NCBI RefSeq assembly: GCF_004331155.1
Contig: NZ_SJNZ01000019.1
Span: 2 to 61,628 of the forward strand
Direction: 5' to 3'
DNA: 61,627 nt
DNA from: Acinetobacter terrestris
Lineage (GTDB): Bacteria > Pseudomonadota > Gammaproteobacteria > Pseudomonadales > Moraxellaceae
In this document: piece after piece, positions 20,176 through 30,500 of the stretch
How the letters are laid out: each line of letters opens with the position of its first letter
How positions within the stretch are numbered: position 1 is the first letter of the stretch
Program-made: the position numbers and the translations under genes
The notes under the pieces: generated by a model
The model's database searches: none
What the model was told of the DNA's origin: nothing
Seen by the model: the letters and a program-made list of their open reading frames with translations, nothing else

Positions 20176-20273
20176 CATTAGGGCAAGTCAAAATCATTCC
20201 TCAGCAGGATTTTTGATTTTTCCGAGATTTTTGGCTAAAAAACCCCAGTTTTCATAGGAAACTGGGGTTTTTT
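20176..20273 (+). ncRNA. candidate small RNA (about 98 nt)
   Basis: Bounded by a near-consensus promoter (20141-20169) and a very strong intrinsic terminator (20237-20273). It contains an internal stem-loop around CCTCAGCAGG flanked by complementary AAAATC/GATTTTT. No ORF of note and no ribosome-binding site were seen. The gene upstream (beta-lactamase) runs the other way and the porin starts 850 bases later, so the terminator belongs to no flanking gene. Function unknown; transcript ends are estimated. Confidence 0.6.
20237..20273 (+). terminator. strong intrinsic terminator of the candidate small RNA
   Basis: AAAAAACCCCAGTTT pairs with AAACTGGGGTTTTTT around a 7-base loop: a 15-bp stem ending in a T tract. 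Confidence 0.92.
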
Positions 20274-20501
20274 ATTACTAAATTTAAGATATTACATATA
20301 ACTTAAATCAATAACGCACTTTATTGGTGCAATAAAATTCTAAAAAATAATTCAAAATGAACATTTTTTAATATTCTGCTTTGTAATAAAGCAGTGATCA
20401 AAAAATAAAAAATTAATAGTCTATTGGTTTTAAAGCCGTGCTGATATTTAGCTATTTTTTATTAAATATGAGAACTCAGCCAGAGCAAGATTATTTTAGG
20501 T

Positions 20502-20533
20502 AAAAAAAAGCCCAACCTTGGGGAAAGTTGGGC
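20502..20533 (-). terminator. minus-strand intrinsic terminator
   Basis: GCCCAAC pairs with GTTGGGC around a partly paired loop, and the minus strand continues as TTTTTTTT. The plus-strand orientation lacks a T tract, so it acts leftward. Confidence 0.8.
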
Positions 20534-20603
20534 ATATAAAAACAAAACTTGTTTATGGAGAATCAGATCATCATCACATTATTTCAATGCAATACGACTT
20601 GAT
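20502..20603 (-). ncRNA. candidate minus-strand small RNA (about 102 nt)
   Basis: On the minus strand a promoter-like TTTACT (20633-20638), a 17-base spacer and CATAAT (20610-20615) precede about 100 bases with no credible ORF. The region ends in a GCCCAAC/GTTGGGC hairpin (20510-20533) followed by eight T residues (20502-20509). No gene on that strand lies close enough to the right to need this terminator. Function unknown. Confidence 0.5.
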
Positions 20604-20609
20604 AGATAT

Positions 20610-20638
20610 ATTATGGTAAAAATCTTTAAATAAGTAAA
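20610..20638 (-). promoter_or_regulatory. sigma-70-like promoter for minus-strand small RNA
   Basis: TTTACT, 17 bases, CATAAT, read on the minus strand. The surrounding DNA is very AT-rich, so chance matches are possible. Confidence 0.4.
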
Positions 20639-21119
20639 GCCTATTAAACCAGTAGGGTTTTATATAAATCACAAAAGATATGCATAAATGTGAAATATTT
20701 CACATATTAAAGATTAAGATGGGTGTTTTTTAAACAACAAAAATAGACATTTCAACTCACCTTTATTGGTTTAATTCATAAAATATTACAAATGTGATAA
20801 TAAGCTCACCCTATACCAACATATATAAATTATTTTTTTACAATTAACGAATGCAAAGTAACCTAATTTTACATTATAAAAAGTAACTTATTCCGTTTAT
20901 TAATTTTAAGCAAAATAAATAATTTTGATCCATATAATCCTTTGTTATAAAAAAGTTTTTGGAATTTATAAGTAAAAGTCAGATTGTATAATTATTACTC
21001 TACGTGATGTTTATAGTAATATTCCAATAAAATAATGTTCTTTTAGTTCATTGACTTAATGTATTGTTACAATACAATGCCTACTGTTTAATCCATTTTT
21101 AATAGAACTGGTAATTATT
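20639..21119. other. AT-rich region upstream of the Omp33-36-type porin
   Basis: About 480 bases with no coding potential on either strand. The porin promoter is expected within the last 100 bases (the TTGTTACAATACAAT area), but I could not fix it. Such long leaders are common before abundant outer-membrane protein genes. Confidence 0.6.
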
Positions 21120-22061
21120 ATGAAAAAACTCGGTTTAGCCACTGCTTTATTATTAGCCATGACGGGTGCTCAAGCTTATCAAGCGGAAGTTCAAGGGACT
21201 GTAGGCTACTACGATGCTGAATTAAATGATGGTAACTATAATGTAGGAGCACAAGGTACTTACTACTTTAAAGATATCGATACATCTAAAGGACCGTTGG
21301 CTGAAGCTGCTTTCTTAAACCAAGCAAGCAGTATTTCTGCTGGCTATAACTTTGGCCAGTTGACATCTGACATCAACAGTTCTGTTACTGTTGGAGGCAC
21401 AACAGTAGCGATTAATGAAGAATTTAATGTAGAACAACATTCTTACGGCGTTAAGGGTGAAACCTATATTCCTACAAGTGTTGTACCCGTATACGCAAGC
21501 GCATCTTACAATCATTCTGAAACTGATGCTAAAAACGATTTTACAGCTTTGCTTCAAGATGATGACTCTGGCGATCGTTACGCACTTGAGCTTGGTGCTT
21601 TAGTTGCGCCAAACTTCTTGGTGGCTGTAGGTTATACCAGTGCTACAGAAAAGGATTCATTAGATACTTTTAACATTTTAAATAATGGTCTAATGAGTGC
21701 TTCTATGGAAGCTCGTTCAATTGAAAAAGACAACGATGCAATTACTGCACGTACTAAATATGTAGGTCCAATCGACGGTACTAACATGTCAATTGGTTTC
21801 GAAGCTGGCTTGGTTTCTGGCGAAGAAACTATGTATCAACTTAAATCAGATCTTTATGTAACTCCTAAACTTGGTCTAGGTCTTTCTTATACAGACGGCA
21901 GCTATAAGAGTTATACCGTTCCAACATCTGCTGTTGGTGTGAATGCTAGCTACTTTGTAACTCCAGCAGTATCACTAGGCGCAAGCTACGTTTATGCAAA
22001 TGGTGAATATGGCGCAAATGATGCACAACTGGGTGCTGTAAACGCTAAATTCCGTTTCTAA
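21120..22061 (+). CDS. omp33-36: outer-membrane porin, Omp33-36 family
   Basis: A 313-aa beta-barrel protein. The signal peptide is MKKLGLATALLLAMTGAQA and the mature chain starts YQAEVQG. It aligns by eye along its whole length with A. baumannii Omp33-36, sharing GTYYFKDIDTSKGPLAEAAF, LALGALVAPNFLVAVGYT-like segments, ITARTKYVGPIDGTNMS and an NAKFRF end with a C-terminal Phe typical of barrel proteins. In A. baumannii this porin conducts water and small solutes and binds host cells, and its loss is associated with carbapenem resistance. Three further family members or fragments lie at 46.4-48.8 kb. A bidirectional terminator separates it from the convergent betT. Confidence 0.93.
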   Translation: MKKLGLATALLLAMTGAQAYQAEVQGTVGYYDAELNDGNYNVGAQGTYYFKDIDTSKGPLAEAAFLNQASSISAGYNFGQLTSDINSSVTVGGTTVAINEEFNVEQHSYGVKGETYIPTSVVPVYASASYNHSETDAKNDFTALLQDDDSGDRYALELGALVAPNFLVAVGYTSATEKDSLDTFNILNNGLMSASMEARSIEKDNDAITARTKYVGPIDGTNMSIGFEAGLVSGEETMYQLKSDLYVTPKLGLGLSYTDGSYKSYTVPTSAVGVNASYFVTPAVSLGASYVYANGEYGANDAQLGAVNAKFRF

Positions 22062-22083
22062 TTTTTGATTAGATTCTGAATAG

Positions 22084-22112
22084 AAAAAAGGACGCTTTAA
22101 GCGTCCTTTTTT
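22084..22112. terminator. bidirectional terminator between porin gene and betT
   Basis: AAAAAAGGACGCTT and AAGCGTCCTTTTTT flank a single T: a 14-bp stem with T tracts in both directions. Confidence 0.92.
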
Positions 22113-22137
22113 ATTACGGCTTTATGACTAGCTGAAT

Positions 22138-24108
22138 TTATTCTGGGGTGCGCACCAGACTTAAAAAGTGTAGATGGCGTTCATATTGATCAATAATATC
22201 TTGTAATAGATCATCTGAAGTCCAATCCATCACATCATAGTTCTGACCGCCTTCTTTTAAAAAGACTTCTGCCTGATAATAGCTTATTTCATCCGCAGTC
22301 ATTTCTGGCATAAAACTCGGCGGAACCGTTTCTCTTATCACCACCTGGTAGATAAAATTAATTTCATCATGATGATCGACTCTTAATTCCAGGCCATCGG
22401 CAATCGAGCGAATGGTCACTGTCAACTTACGGCGCTGAAACTCCTTTTGCACACTTTGAAAGGCCTTGGATACCTCAGTTTGAATATACTGACTCACCTC
22501 TGTTTCAGTATGCGGATAATGCATAATCAGGCCTAAACGCTGCTGCCAACTACGTGGGTTTTGAATCGCTCGTGGGGTAATACGTGCTTCTTGTAATGCA
22601 TTCATTTTGATGACATCCAGACGCAAGGCTTTCACTAAACCCCAACAGATCAACAGCATAATAAAAGTAACCGGCAAGGCACTCATCATGGTGGCTGACT
22701 GTAATGCACCGAGTCCACCCACCAGCAGTAAGACAATCGCCAATACCGCCATCAATACGGTCCAAAACAGTCTTTGCCAAATGGGAGAGTTTTCAGATTT
22801 TGCGGTTAAATAGTCGGTCACCAGTGCACCGGAATCTGCAGAAGTCACAAAAAACAGCATCACCAGACAGGTTGCCAATAAGCTCATGACGCTTGAAAAA
22901 GGCAAACTTTGCAAGAACGCGAATAGTGCGACCGATGAATCGCGTTGAACTGCCACAACCAGAGAATGATTCGCTTCATGCAGAATGCTATACAGCGCGG
23001 CATTTCCCATGAAACCCATCCAGATCAGGGTAAAACCGGTCGGAATCAGCAAAACACCGACAATAAATTCGCGAATACTGCGTCCTTTGGATACCCGGGC
23101 GATAAACATCCCCACAAATGGTGACCATGAAATCCACCATGCCCAGTACATAATGGTCCAACCGCCAATCCAGCCATTAGGTTGATAGGCATATAAATTA
23201 AAGGTCATCGCAAATAAATTTGAGACGTATTGCCCGGCATTTTGGATGGTGGTTTGCAGTAAATAAATAGAAGAGCTGGCAAAAAATACGAACAGTAATA
23301 AAGTCAGCACCAAAATTAAATTCAGTTCAGATAGCCGTTTAATTCCCTTATCTAGGCCTAAGAATACAGACATTGAAGCCATGGTGCTGACCACAATAAT
23401 CAGGATCACTTGGGTACTGGCTGTTTGTTGGATTCCAAACAGGTAGTTCAGCCCCGAATTAATTTGAGTTACTCCAAAACCCAAGGTGGTGGCCACACCG
23501 AAAACTGTTCCAATCGTGGCAAAGGTATCCACGGCATCCCCGATCGGACCATAAATTTTTTGGCCAATAATCGGATACAAAGCAGAACGAATTTTAAGTG
23601 GCAGATTATGGCGATAAGCAAAATAGGCCAGTGCCAATCCCACCACAGTATAAATTGCCCAGGCATGAAAGCCCCAATGAAAGAAAGTCACGCGCATGGA
23701 CTGTTGTGCGGCTTGAATCGTTTCGCCCGCCCCTTCCGGCGGTGAGACATAATGCATTACGGGTTCGGCGACGCCAAAGAACATCAGGCCAATTCCCATG
23801 CCTGCTGTAAATAACAGAGCAAACCAGGAAGTATTGCTATAATTGGGCTGGCTATGATCGGGACCCAGCTTGATTTTCCCCATGTCCGATAATGCAATAT
23901 AAATCAGTAAAATAAGAAATATCGCGACCGACAATACATAGAACCAGCTAAAGGAATCTGTAACCCATTGATTGAGATTCTTGGTAATCAGCTCAAATGA
24001 GTTTGGGGCTAAAACAACCACCACCAGAAAGATAAAAATGATAGCGACGGTACTTAAAAACACATTTGGATTGACGTTAGCAAACCAGGATGGATTTTTG
24101 GAAGGCAT
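22138..24108 (-). CDS. betT: choline/betaine transporter, BCCT family
   Basis: A 656-aa protein with 12 membrane helices. The BCCT signature is seen as GMGIGLMFFGVAEPVMHY (near residue 100) and the Trp-rich substrate segment MYWAWWISWSPFVGMFIARV (near residue 325). After the last helix, about 140 soluble residues form the C-terminal osmosensory extension typical of BetT rather than of short BCCT members. It likely imports choline for glycine betaine synthesis under osmotic stress. betA, betB and betI are not adjacent, so pathway linkage is only inferred. Confidence 0.9.
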   Translation of the reverse strand: MPSKNPSWFANVNPNVFLSTVAIIFIFLVVVVLAPNSFELITKNLNQWVTDSFSWFYVLSVAIFLILLIYIALSDMGKIKLGPDHSQPNYSNTSWFALLFTAGMGIGLMFFGVAEPVMHYVSPPEGAGETIQAAQQSMRVTFFHWGFHAWAIYTVVGLALAYFAYRHNLPLKIRSALYPIIGQKIYGPIGDAVDTFATIGTVFGVATTLGFGVTQINSGLNYLFGIQQTASTQVILIIVVSTMASMSVFLGLDKGIKRLSELNLILVLTLLLFVFFASSSIYLLQTTIQNAGQYVSNLFAMTFNLYAYQPNGWIGGWTIMYWAWWISWSPFVGMFIARVSKGRSIREFIVGVLLIPTGFTLIWMGFMGNAALYSILHEANHSLVVAVQRDSSVALFAFLQSLPFSSVMSLLATCLVMLFFVTSADSGALVTDYLTAKSENSPIWQRLFWTVLMAVLAIVLLLVGGLGALQSATMMSALPVTFIMLLICWGLVKALRLDVIKMNALQEARITPRAIQNPRSWQQRLGLIMHYPHTETEVSQYIQTEVSKAFQSVQKEFQRRKLTVTIRSIADGLELRVDHHDEINFIYQVVIRETVPPSFMPEMTADEISYYQAEVFLKEGGQNYDVMDWTSDDLLQDIIDQYERHLHFLSLVRTPE

Positions 24109-24282
24109 ACATCCTCCATTTTATATTTTAATTAATGGGATAGACCAAATGGTCAAACAGAGCATTTATCGAAAGATAAATAAAAGACGAGTTAAGCAGA
24201 ACTAAATTAAAACTCAAACACATCATAAATTAATGACACAAGTCATGCAGTTACATTCCTGTAACATAGTCACAATTTTAGA

Positions 24283-24975
24283 TTATTTATTGGTCTTATT
24301 CTGATTGGGTAAATAGGCAATGTATTGCAGGGCGATTAAACGCGAAACAATCAGTGCCAAGTACATGACACCAAAAAACATTTGCAGCATTGCCAACACA
24401 CGTGCAGGTGCACTCATCGGCATTAAATCAGACAAGCCGGTTGCCGACTGTAAACTAAAACTTAAAAACAATAAATTCAGCCAGCTTTGTAAACCGCTCA
24501 TATTTGGATTATGAAAACTATCCGGCACCAGTAGCTGACAAATGTTATATAAAAAGGCAAAACCCCAAGCAAGCAGCGTAAATACCGCAGCGGCAGCGAA
24601 TAGCTCATCCCGGGTTAAGTAACGGTCTTCAAACATATAACGCAATAAACCATAGGCGGCACTAAAATAAGCGGCAGCCTCGAAACCATGCGCAATCACT
24701 TGAATCATGGGATAATCCAGGCCCAATAAAATCATTGAAGAAAAAATGACCGCACCACCGACAAAACTCATTCCTAAAATCGTAAACATCGGTGTTTGCC
24801 GGATGACCTTGGCAATGACCAGTAAAACCAGAACCCCTAAAAGCCAGGTCAAAGTCCGATAAGTGGTACTGTAATTGCCCGCTACAGATAATATTAAAAT
24901 GATAAATTGCAGCAAGATCAGCCATGCTGAAGGTAATAAACGAAAAATTTTCCACACATCAATAAGCGCCTGCAT
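24283..24975 (-). CDS. pore-loop ion channel (two-TM potassium channel superfamily) with atypical filter
   Basis: A 230-aa membrane protein with about six hydrophobic segments. The last two flank a re-entrant pore loop (LQSWLNLLFLSFSLQSATGL), followed by SDLMPMSAPARVLAMLQMFFGV, the layout of the Ion_trans_2 domain. The selectivity-filter position reads TGLSD (residues 179-183) instead of the potassium-channel TVGYGD, so potassium selectivity is uncertain. There is no cytoplasmic RCK/TrkA domain. It is on the same strand as betT, 174 bases upstream of it. Confidence 0.8.
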   Translation of the reverse strand: MQALIDVWKIFRLLPSAWLILLQFIILILSVAGNYSTTYRTLTWLLGVLVLLVIAKVIRQTPMFTILGMSFVGGAVIFSSMILLGLDYPMIQVIAHGFEAAAYFSAAYGLLRYMFEDRYLTRDELFAAAAVFTLLAWGFAFLYNICQLLVPDSFHNPNMSGLQSWLNLLFLSFSLQSATGLSDLMPMSAPARVLAMLQMFFGVMYLALIVSRLIALQYIAYLPNQNKTNK

Positions 24976-25067
24976 TTACCACTCCAAGAGATTGCCGTTT
25001 TTTGTTTATCATGCTGTTTTCTTTCTTTTTGATCGGATCAACTTAGCATGAATGAGCGAGCATACGA

Positions 25068-25187
25068 ATGACACATTTGTATGAATATCTGGATGAAGAG
25101 TTGGATGAAAACCTAGATAAAAATCATCGAAAAGAATTCGTTAGCTCATGCGCTAGATTAAATTTCGGGACAATATGTGCAAAATAA
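25068..25187 (+). CDS. possible 39-aa acidic small protein
   Basis: An ATG at 25068 opens a 39-codon frame rich in Glu, Asp and Leu (MTHLYEYLDEELDENLDKNH...). Its ATG overlaps the stop of a tiny seven-codon frame (25048-25071) as ATGA, which could allow coupled translation. The ribosome-binding site is weak and I recognise no family. It sits in the 332-bp gap between the divergent-side ends of the channel gene and actP. It may be a decayed remnant or chance. Confidence 0.2.
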   Translation: MTHLYEYLDEELDENLDKNHRKEFVSSCARLNFGTICAK

Positions 25188-25262
25188 AAAATCAGCTTTA
25201 AAAAACGAATTAAATTCAAAACAATATTCTTTAATAAAGCTCATCTTGAATTTTCAGACCAT

Positions 25263-25288
25263 AAAAAAGTCCCCGCAGGGACTTCTTT
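25263..25288 (-). terminator. terminator after actP
   Basis: AAGTCCC pairs with GGGACTT around CGCA. The minus strand then reads into a T tract (complement of AAAAAA at 25263-25268). Confidence 0.85.
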
Positions 25289-25307
25289 ATCTTGTCAATT
25301 TTAAGTC

Positions 25308-27023
25308 TTAGTGATCAGATGCACCTGATGCGCCAATACCTGTCATTGAACGAACATACTGTGCGTCAAATGCTTTACGCTCTGCTTGTGCACGTGCTGA
25401 ATTATCAGTCACCGAGAACAACCAGCAGCAGAAGAACGACAATGGCATTGCAAAGATTGCAGGACCATTAAACGGATTGATTGGTGTATCAGAGATGCCT
25501 AATGTATCTACCCAAACGGCTTTAGACAGCACAATCAGCAGCACTGCAAGCCCTAGACCTACCACACCGCCAATCACCGCACCGCGCGTGGTCAAGCCTT
25601 TCCAGAACATTGACAGCACAAGTACCGGGAAGTTGGCACATGCAGCTACAGAGAATGCCAAACCGACCATGAAGGCAACGTTTTGTTTCTCGAACAAAAT
25701 ACCCAAAATCATCGCAAAAATTGCAAGACCTAAAGTCGCGATTTTTGACATGCGAAGTTCAGATTCAGGCGTAGTACGGCCTTTTCTGAATACGTTTGCA
25801 TACAAGTCATGTGAAATTGCTGAAGCACCAGACAAGGTCAAACCTGCCACTACGGCAAGAATCGTTGCGAATGCCACCGCTGAAATGAAGCCCATGAACA
25901 GGTCACCGCCAAGCGCATCACTCAAGTGCACCGCAGCCATGTTGTTACCACCCACAAGCTCTAACTTGCCAGTAACGGCCATTTTCGCTACATCAAGGAA
26001 TTGCGGGTTATTCGATACATACATGATCGCACCGAAACCGATGATGAAGGTTAAAAGGTAGAAATAACCAATGAAACCTGTTGCAACCACCACTGACTTA
26101 CGTGCTTCTTTCGCATCTTTCACTGTAAAGAAACGCATTAAAATGTGCGGTAAACCTGCAGTACCAAACATCAATGCAAGACCGAGCGAGATTGCATCAA
26201 TCGGATTTGCAGCCAGCTTACCTGGTCCCATGATATTGCCGGCTTCAGCCAAACTGACATCATGTACTTTAGAGAAGATCTGAATCGATTGTTCAAACAT
26301 TTCAGTGAAGCTAAAGCCCACGCCTTTCATGACCATAAATGCCATGAAGGTTGCACCTGAAAGTAACATCACCGCTTTGATGATCTGTACCCAAGTGGTT
26401 GCCAGCATACCGCCGAAAATCACGTAAGCCATCATCAGCAAGCCAACAATCACAACTGCGATGTTGTAGTTCAAACCAAACAACAGTTTGATCAGCTGTC
26501 CTGCACCAACCATCTGAGCGATGAGGTAGAACGCAACCACAACCAGTGAACTGATCGCAGCCAAAGTACGTACTGGTTTTTCTTCCAAACGGAAAGACAC
26601 TACGTCAGATAAGTTGAATTTACCGAGGTTACGTAGACGTTCAGCCACCAGGAACAATACGATTGGCCAACCCACCATGAAACCCAGTGAGTAAAGTAAA
26701 CCGTCAAAACCTGAACTGAACACCAGTGCAGAAATACCCAGGAACGACGCAGCTGACATATAGTCACCGGCAATCGCTAAACCATTTTGAAAACCTGAGA
26801 TCCCGCCACCGGCAGTATAGAAATCTGTGGTACTGGTGGTTTGCTTCGCTGCCCACTTGGTAATTACCAATGTGAAAGCAACAAAGATCACGAACATAAT
26901 GATCGCGTGCCAGTTGGTTGCCTGCTGTTCAGCGGCTCCGAGATCTGGGCCAGCCATGGCCATACCCGACATTAGCAGCGTTAATGCTGCAAGGGCTTGA
27001 GCCTTCAATGAATTCCATTTCAT
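25308..27023 (-). CDS. actP: cation/acetate symporter
   Basis: A 571-aa sodium:solute symporter (SSS family) importing acetate and related short-chain carboxylates. The N-terminus starts [20 protein letters not shown] with a signal-like segment ending MAMAGPDLG, as in E. coli ActP (YjcG). SSS helices follow, with [30 protein letters not shown] in the first core repeat. The ATG at 27023 has AAGGA inside the end of yjcH; the longer frame start at 27050 overlaps yjcH and is less likely. The intergenic spacing is 1 base, so it is translationally coupled to yjcH. Divergent from the sensor kinase gene crbS. Confidence 0.95.
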   Translation of the reverse strand: MKWNSLKAQALAALTLLMSGMAMAGPDLGAAEQQATNWHAIIMFVIFVAFTLVITKWAAKQTTSTTDFYTAGGGISGFQNGLAIAGDYMSAASFLGISALVFSSGFDGLLYSLGFMVGWPIVLFLVAERLRNLGKFNLSDVVSFRLEEKPVRTLAAISSLVVVAFYLIAQMVGAGQLIKLLFGLNYNIAVVIVGLLMMAYVIFGGMLATTWVQIIKAVMLLSGATFMAFMVMKGVGFSFTEMFEQSIQIFSKVHDVSLAEAGNIMGPGKLAANPIDAISLGLALMFGTAGLPHILMRFFTVKDAKEARKSVVVATGFIGYFYLLTFIIGFGAIMYVSNNPQFLDVAKMAVTGKLELVGGNNMAAVHLSDALGGDLFMGFISAVAFATILAVVAGLTLSGASAISHDLYANVFRKGRTTPESELRMSKIATLGLAIFAMILGILFEKQNVAFMVGLAFSVAACANFPVLVLSMFWKGLTTRGAVIGGVVGLGLAVLLIVLSKAVWVDTLGISDTPINPFNGPAIFAMPLSFFCCWLFSVTDNSARAQAERKAFDAQYVRSMTGIGASGASDH

Positions 27024-27024
27024 A

Positions 27025-27357
27025 TTAGTGCGGTCCTTTTTCTTTGGCAATTGCTTCTACTTCTCTCATTGCTTCTTGTGTTAATGGATCCAACTTATTG
27101 TTCGCAATATAGGAATACACACCGCAAAGTAGAAATGATAATACGATGATGCTTAGACCCAGTGGCATTCCCCACGTTGTTACACCACCGCTAAAAGAAC
27201 TCATCAAGAATTCTTTGTTATAACCAACAAGCAGCATAAAACCCACGTAGACGAACAACATAATTGCTGTAAGTGTCCAGCTCAGTGTGCTTTTTTTACT
27301 GACCATCTGTTTAAATTTCGGATTCTGTAGAATTTGCTCTACCTGTCTCTCATCCAT
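27025..27357 (-). CDS. yjcH: DUF485 inner-membrane protein
   Basis: A 110-aa protein with two transmembrane helices (about residues 25-47 and 60-85) and the DUF485 pattern VDERQ-like start, [19 protein letters not shown], and a charged tail. It always neighbours acetate permease genes; a helper role for ActP is inferred from that linkage. First gene of the yjcH-actP unit. A 185-bp gap separates it from the divergent crbS gene. Confidence 0.93.
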   Translation of the reverse strand: MDERQVEQILQNPKFKQMVSKKSTLSWTLTAIMLFVYVGFMLLVGYNKEFLMSSFSGGVTTWGMPLGLSIIVLSFLLCGVYSYIANNKLDPLTQEAMREVEAIAKEKGPH

Positions 27358-27542
27358 AACCCATGCTCCTGTTTGCGCCCAGCCTTAGGCACTATTTTTT
27401 AATTCGAATTATTACGTTGTATAACTTAACAATCTTGTTGGGTAGTTGTAATTAATACTTTGGTCGTTAAATTTTAACCAATTACACTGGTCAGATTATC
27501 AGATAGGGTATCATTACGATATAGTTTTACACTGTAGGCAAT

Positions 27543-30500
27543 ATGAACAGCTGGCTCATTATCGGGGTTCTCGCCCTCTATATCGCATTACTTTTTATTT
27601 GTGCATTTTTTGGGGAAAAACACGCGAGTCGATTAAGTACCCGTGGTCGCATGCTACTCTTTAGTTTAACTTTAGGGGTTTACTGTTCATCCTGGACATT
27701 CTATGGCGCAACCGGTGCCGCTGTTCGCGAAGGCATTATCTTCCTGCCCATTTATCTGGGACCCTTGATCTTTGTCGGAGTCGGATACGATATTTGGCGA
27801 CGCTTGGGCCGAGTGCGTCAGCATCATGCCATTTCCTCCATTGCCGATTTTGTTGCAGCTCGCTATGGCAAAAGCGGGACATTGGCCTCCCTCGTCACCA
27901 TTCTTGCCGTCATCGCCATTATTCCCTATTTGGCCTTGCAGCTCAGAGCGATTGCCTTAAGTGCTGCGGTGATTCTGCAACAGGACTCTGGCATAGAAAG
28001 CACCACCAATGGCGTGCTGTTCTTGACTGGGGTATTGGCCATTTTGGCCATGATTTTTGGCACCCGGCAAATTGCCAATACCGAACAACATGGCGGTTTA
28101 ATGTTGGCGGTTGCGTTTGAGTCCTTTGTTAAATTATTTGCTTTACTCTGTGTTGCCTTGTTTTTTGTGTTTGATTCTCCGGACAATTTAAAACAAATTT
28201 CAAGCGATGTTGCTGATACCTTTAAAGAAGTTCAACTGTTTGGTGTGCCGGAAACGTTTTGGGTACAAACGGTATTGGCAGCACTGGCGGTCATTTGTTT
28301 GCCGCGCCAATTCCATGTGGCTGTAGTTGAACTACGCGATGAAAAACATATTCGTGGGGCACGTCGCTGGTTTGCCACTTATCTGATTCTGACCACCATC
28401 GCGATTATTCCAATTGCCAGCTGGGCATTACATGCCGCACCGCAATTTTTAGCCATTCCCGATGTGGCTGTTCTGTCCTTGCCGCTCAGTTATAACCAGG
28501 ACTGGTTGACGTTATTGGCTTTCCTGGGTGGTTTTTCTGCATCAACAGGCATGCTGTTGGTGTCCTCGGTCGCTTTGTCGATCATGCTCAGTAATGACCT
28601 GATTATGCCGGCACTCTGGCGCACGGGCATCCTTTCACGTCACGATAAACGTCTGCCTTTGGTACTGAAATTTACCCGTCGCATCTGCATTTTAGCCGTC
28701 ATGTTATTGGGTTTCCTGTTCTTCCATTTCTTTAATGACATTGACCAACTCTCTGTTTTTGGCTTGCTCGCGTTTAGTGCAGTGGCACAATTCTCCCCTG
28801 CCCTGATTGGTGGACTGTATTGGCGTGGCGGCAGTAAGCAAGGGGTCTATGCAGGTCTGATTACCGGCTTTGTGATGTGGGCATATACCTTGCTATTTCC
28901 AACTGTGCTGCGTAGCTTGCCTGCGGAATATAGTCAGTTTACCCAGCAATTGCTGAGCCTCGGGCCTTTTGGAATTAACTGGTTACGTCCAGAAGCCTTG
29001 CTCGGTTTTCAGTCTTTTGCAGCATTGACCCATGGCGTGGTCTGGTCTTTAGGTCTGAATATCCTGCTCTATGTTTGGGTATCTCGAATTTTCCGTCCCA
29101 GTATTGCAGAGCAGATTCAAGCGGAAAGTTTCTTCTATTATGAAACCAAGCCCTTACCCTCCCACAGTACAACCAGTGACATTAATTACCTGCAGCATGA
29201 TGTTGCCCGTCTCAAAGTGGGCGATTTAATTGCCCTCGCCAAACGGATTACTGGCGAAGGCCCCACGACAAAAGCCTTCCGCCAATTCTGTGCGCAAAAC
29301 AATGTCATCCTGAATGAAAATAGCAGTGCCAACGGCATGTGGTGGCGCTTCACCGAGCAATATCTGGCAGGAACCATCGGTTCAGCTTCCGCACGTACCC
29401 TGCTCACCACTGCAATGGTGAATAATGGTTTAGCCCTCGGTCAGGTGGCGAACATTCTGGATCAGGCATCGCAATGGCAGCGTTTTAACCAAAACCTGAT
29501 CATGACCATGATTGACCATATGACCCAAGGGGTGAGTGTGGTTGATGAAAATATGTGTCTGGTGGCGTGGAATAATCAGTACCTTAAACTGTTCGATTAT
29601 CCAAAAGACATTGTCTATGTCGGCTGTCCAATTGCAGATTTAATTCGCTATAACGCAGAACGTGGTGAATGCGGTCCGGGTTCAGTTGAAGAACACGTAC
29701 GTAAACGGATTCACTGGATGGCTATGGGCAGCGCGCATGAATTTGAACGGATCCGTAAAGATGGCCGGGTGATTCAGATGCGTGGCAACCCGATTGAAGG
29801 CGGTGGTTTCGTCACCACTTTTGCCGACATTACCGCATTCCGTGAAAATGAAGCGGTGCTTGAAGGACGCGTTCAGGATCGAACCCAGCAGCTTGCCAAT
29901 GCGCTTTCCGAACAACAACTGGCACGCGAACAAGCCGACCGCGCCAATATGTCGAAAAGTCGCTTTATTGCAGCGGCCAGTCATGACTTGTTACAACCGA
30001 TGCATGCCGCGCGTTTGTTTAGTACAGCTTTAGAACAAAGCGTGCAGTCGGATGAAGACCGCAAGACATTACAACAACTGGATCGTGCCTTGCATGGTGC
30101 AGAAAGCATGTTGTCTGCCCTACTGGATATTGCGCGTTTAGAAGGGGGTACCATTCAACCCAAGCGTCAATCATATCCCCTGCATGACTTGCTCAGTGAC
30201 CTGGAACTGCAATTTAAATCGATTGCGGCGCAACGTGGCATTAAACTCAGTGTGCATGATGCCCAGTTCTGGATTGATACCGATCCGCAGTGGATTCGCC
30301 GTATTATTCAAAACTTTGTCAGCAATGCCTTGCGTTATACCGCTAAAGGCAAGGTGATTGTCGGTGTTCTGCGTTCTGCAGAAAAACCCAACAATATCCG
30401 TATTGGGGTTTGGGATACCGGTCCGGGGATTGCAGAAGAACAGCGCATTAAACTGTTTCAGGAGTTCGAACGCTGCGGTCATACCTCGCCTTGGGGTGAG

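Noticed and set aside
24250..24265. GTTAC-ATTCCT-GTAAC inverted repeat between the channel gene and betT
   Set aside because: Only a 5-bp stem with no T tract; too short to call an operator or terminator.
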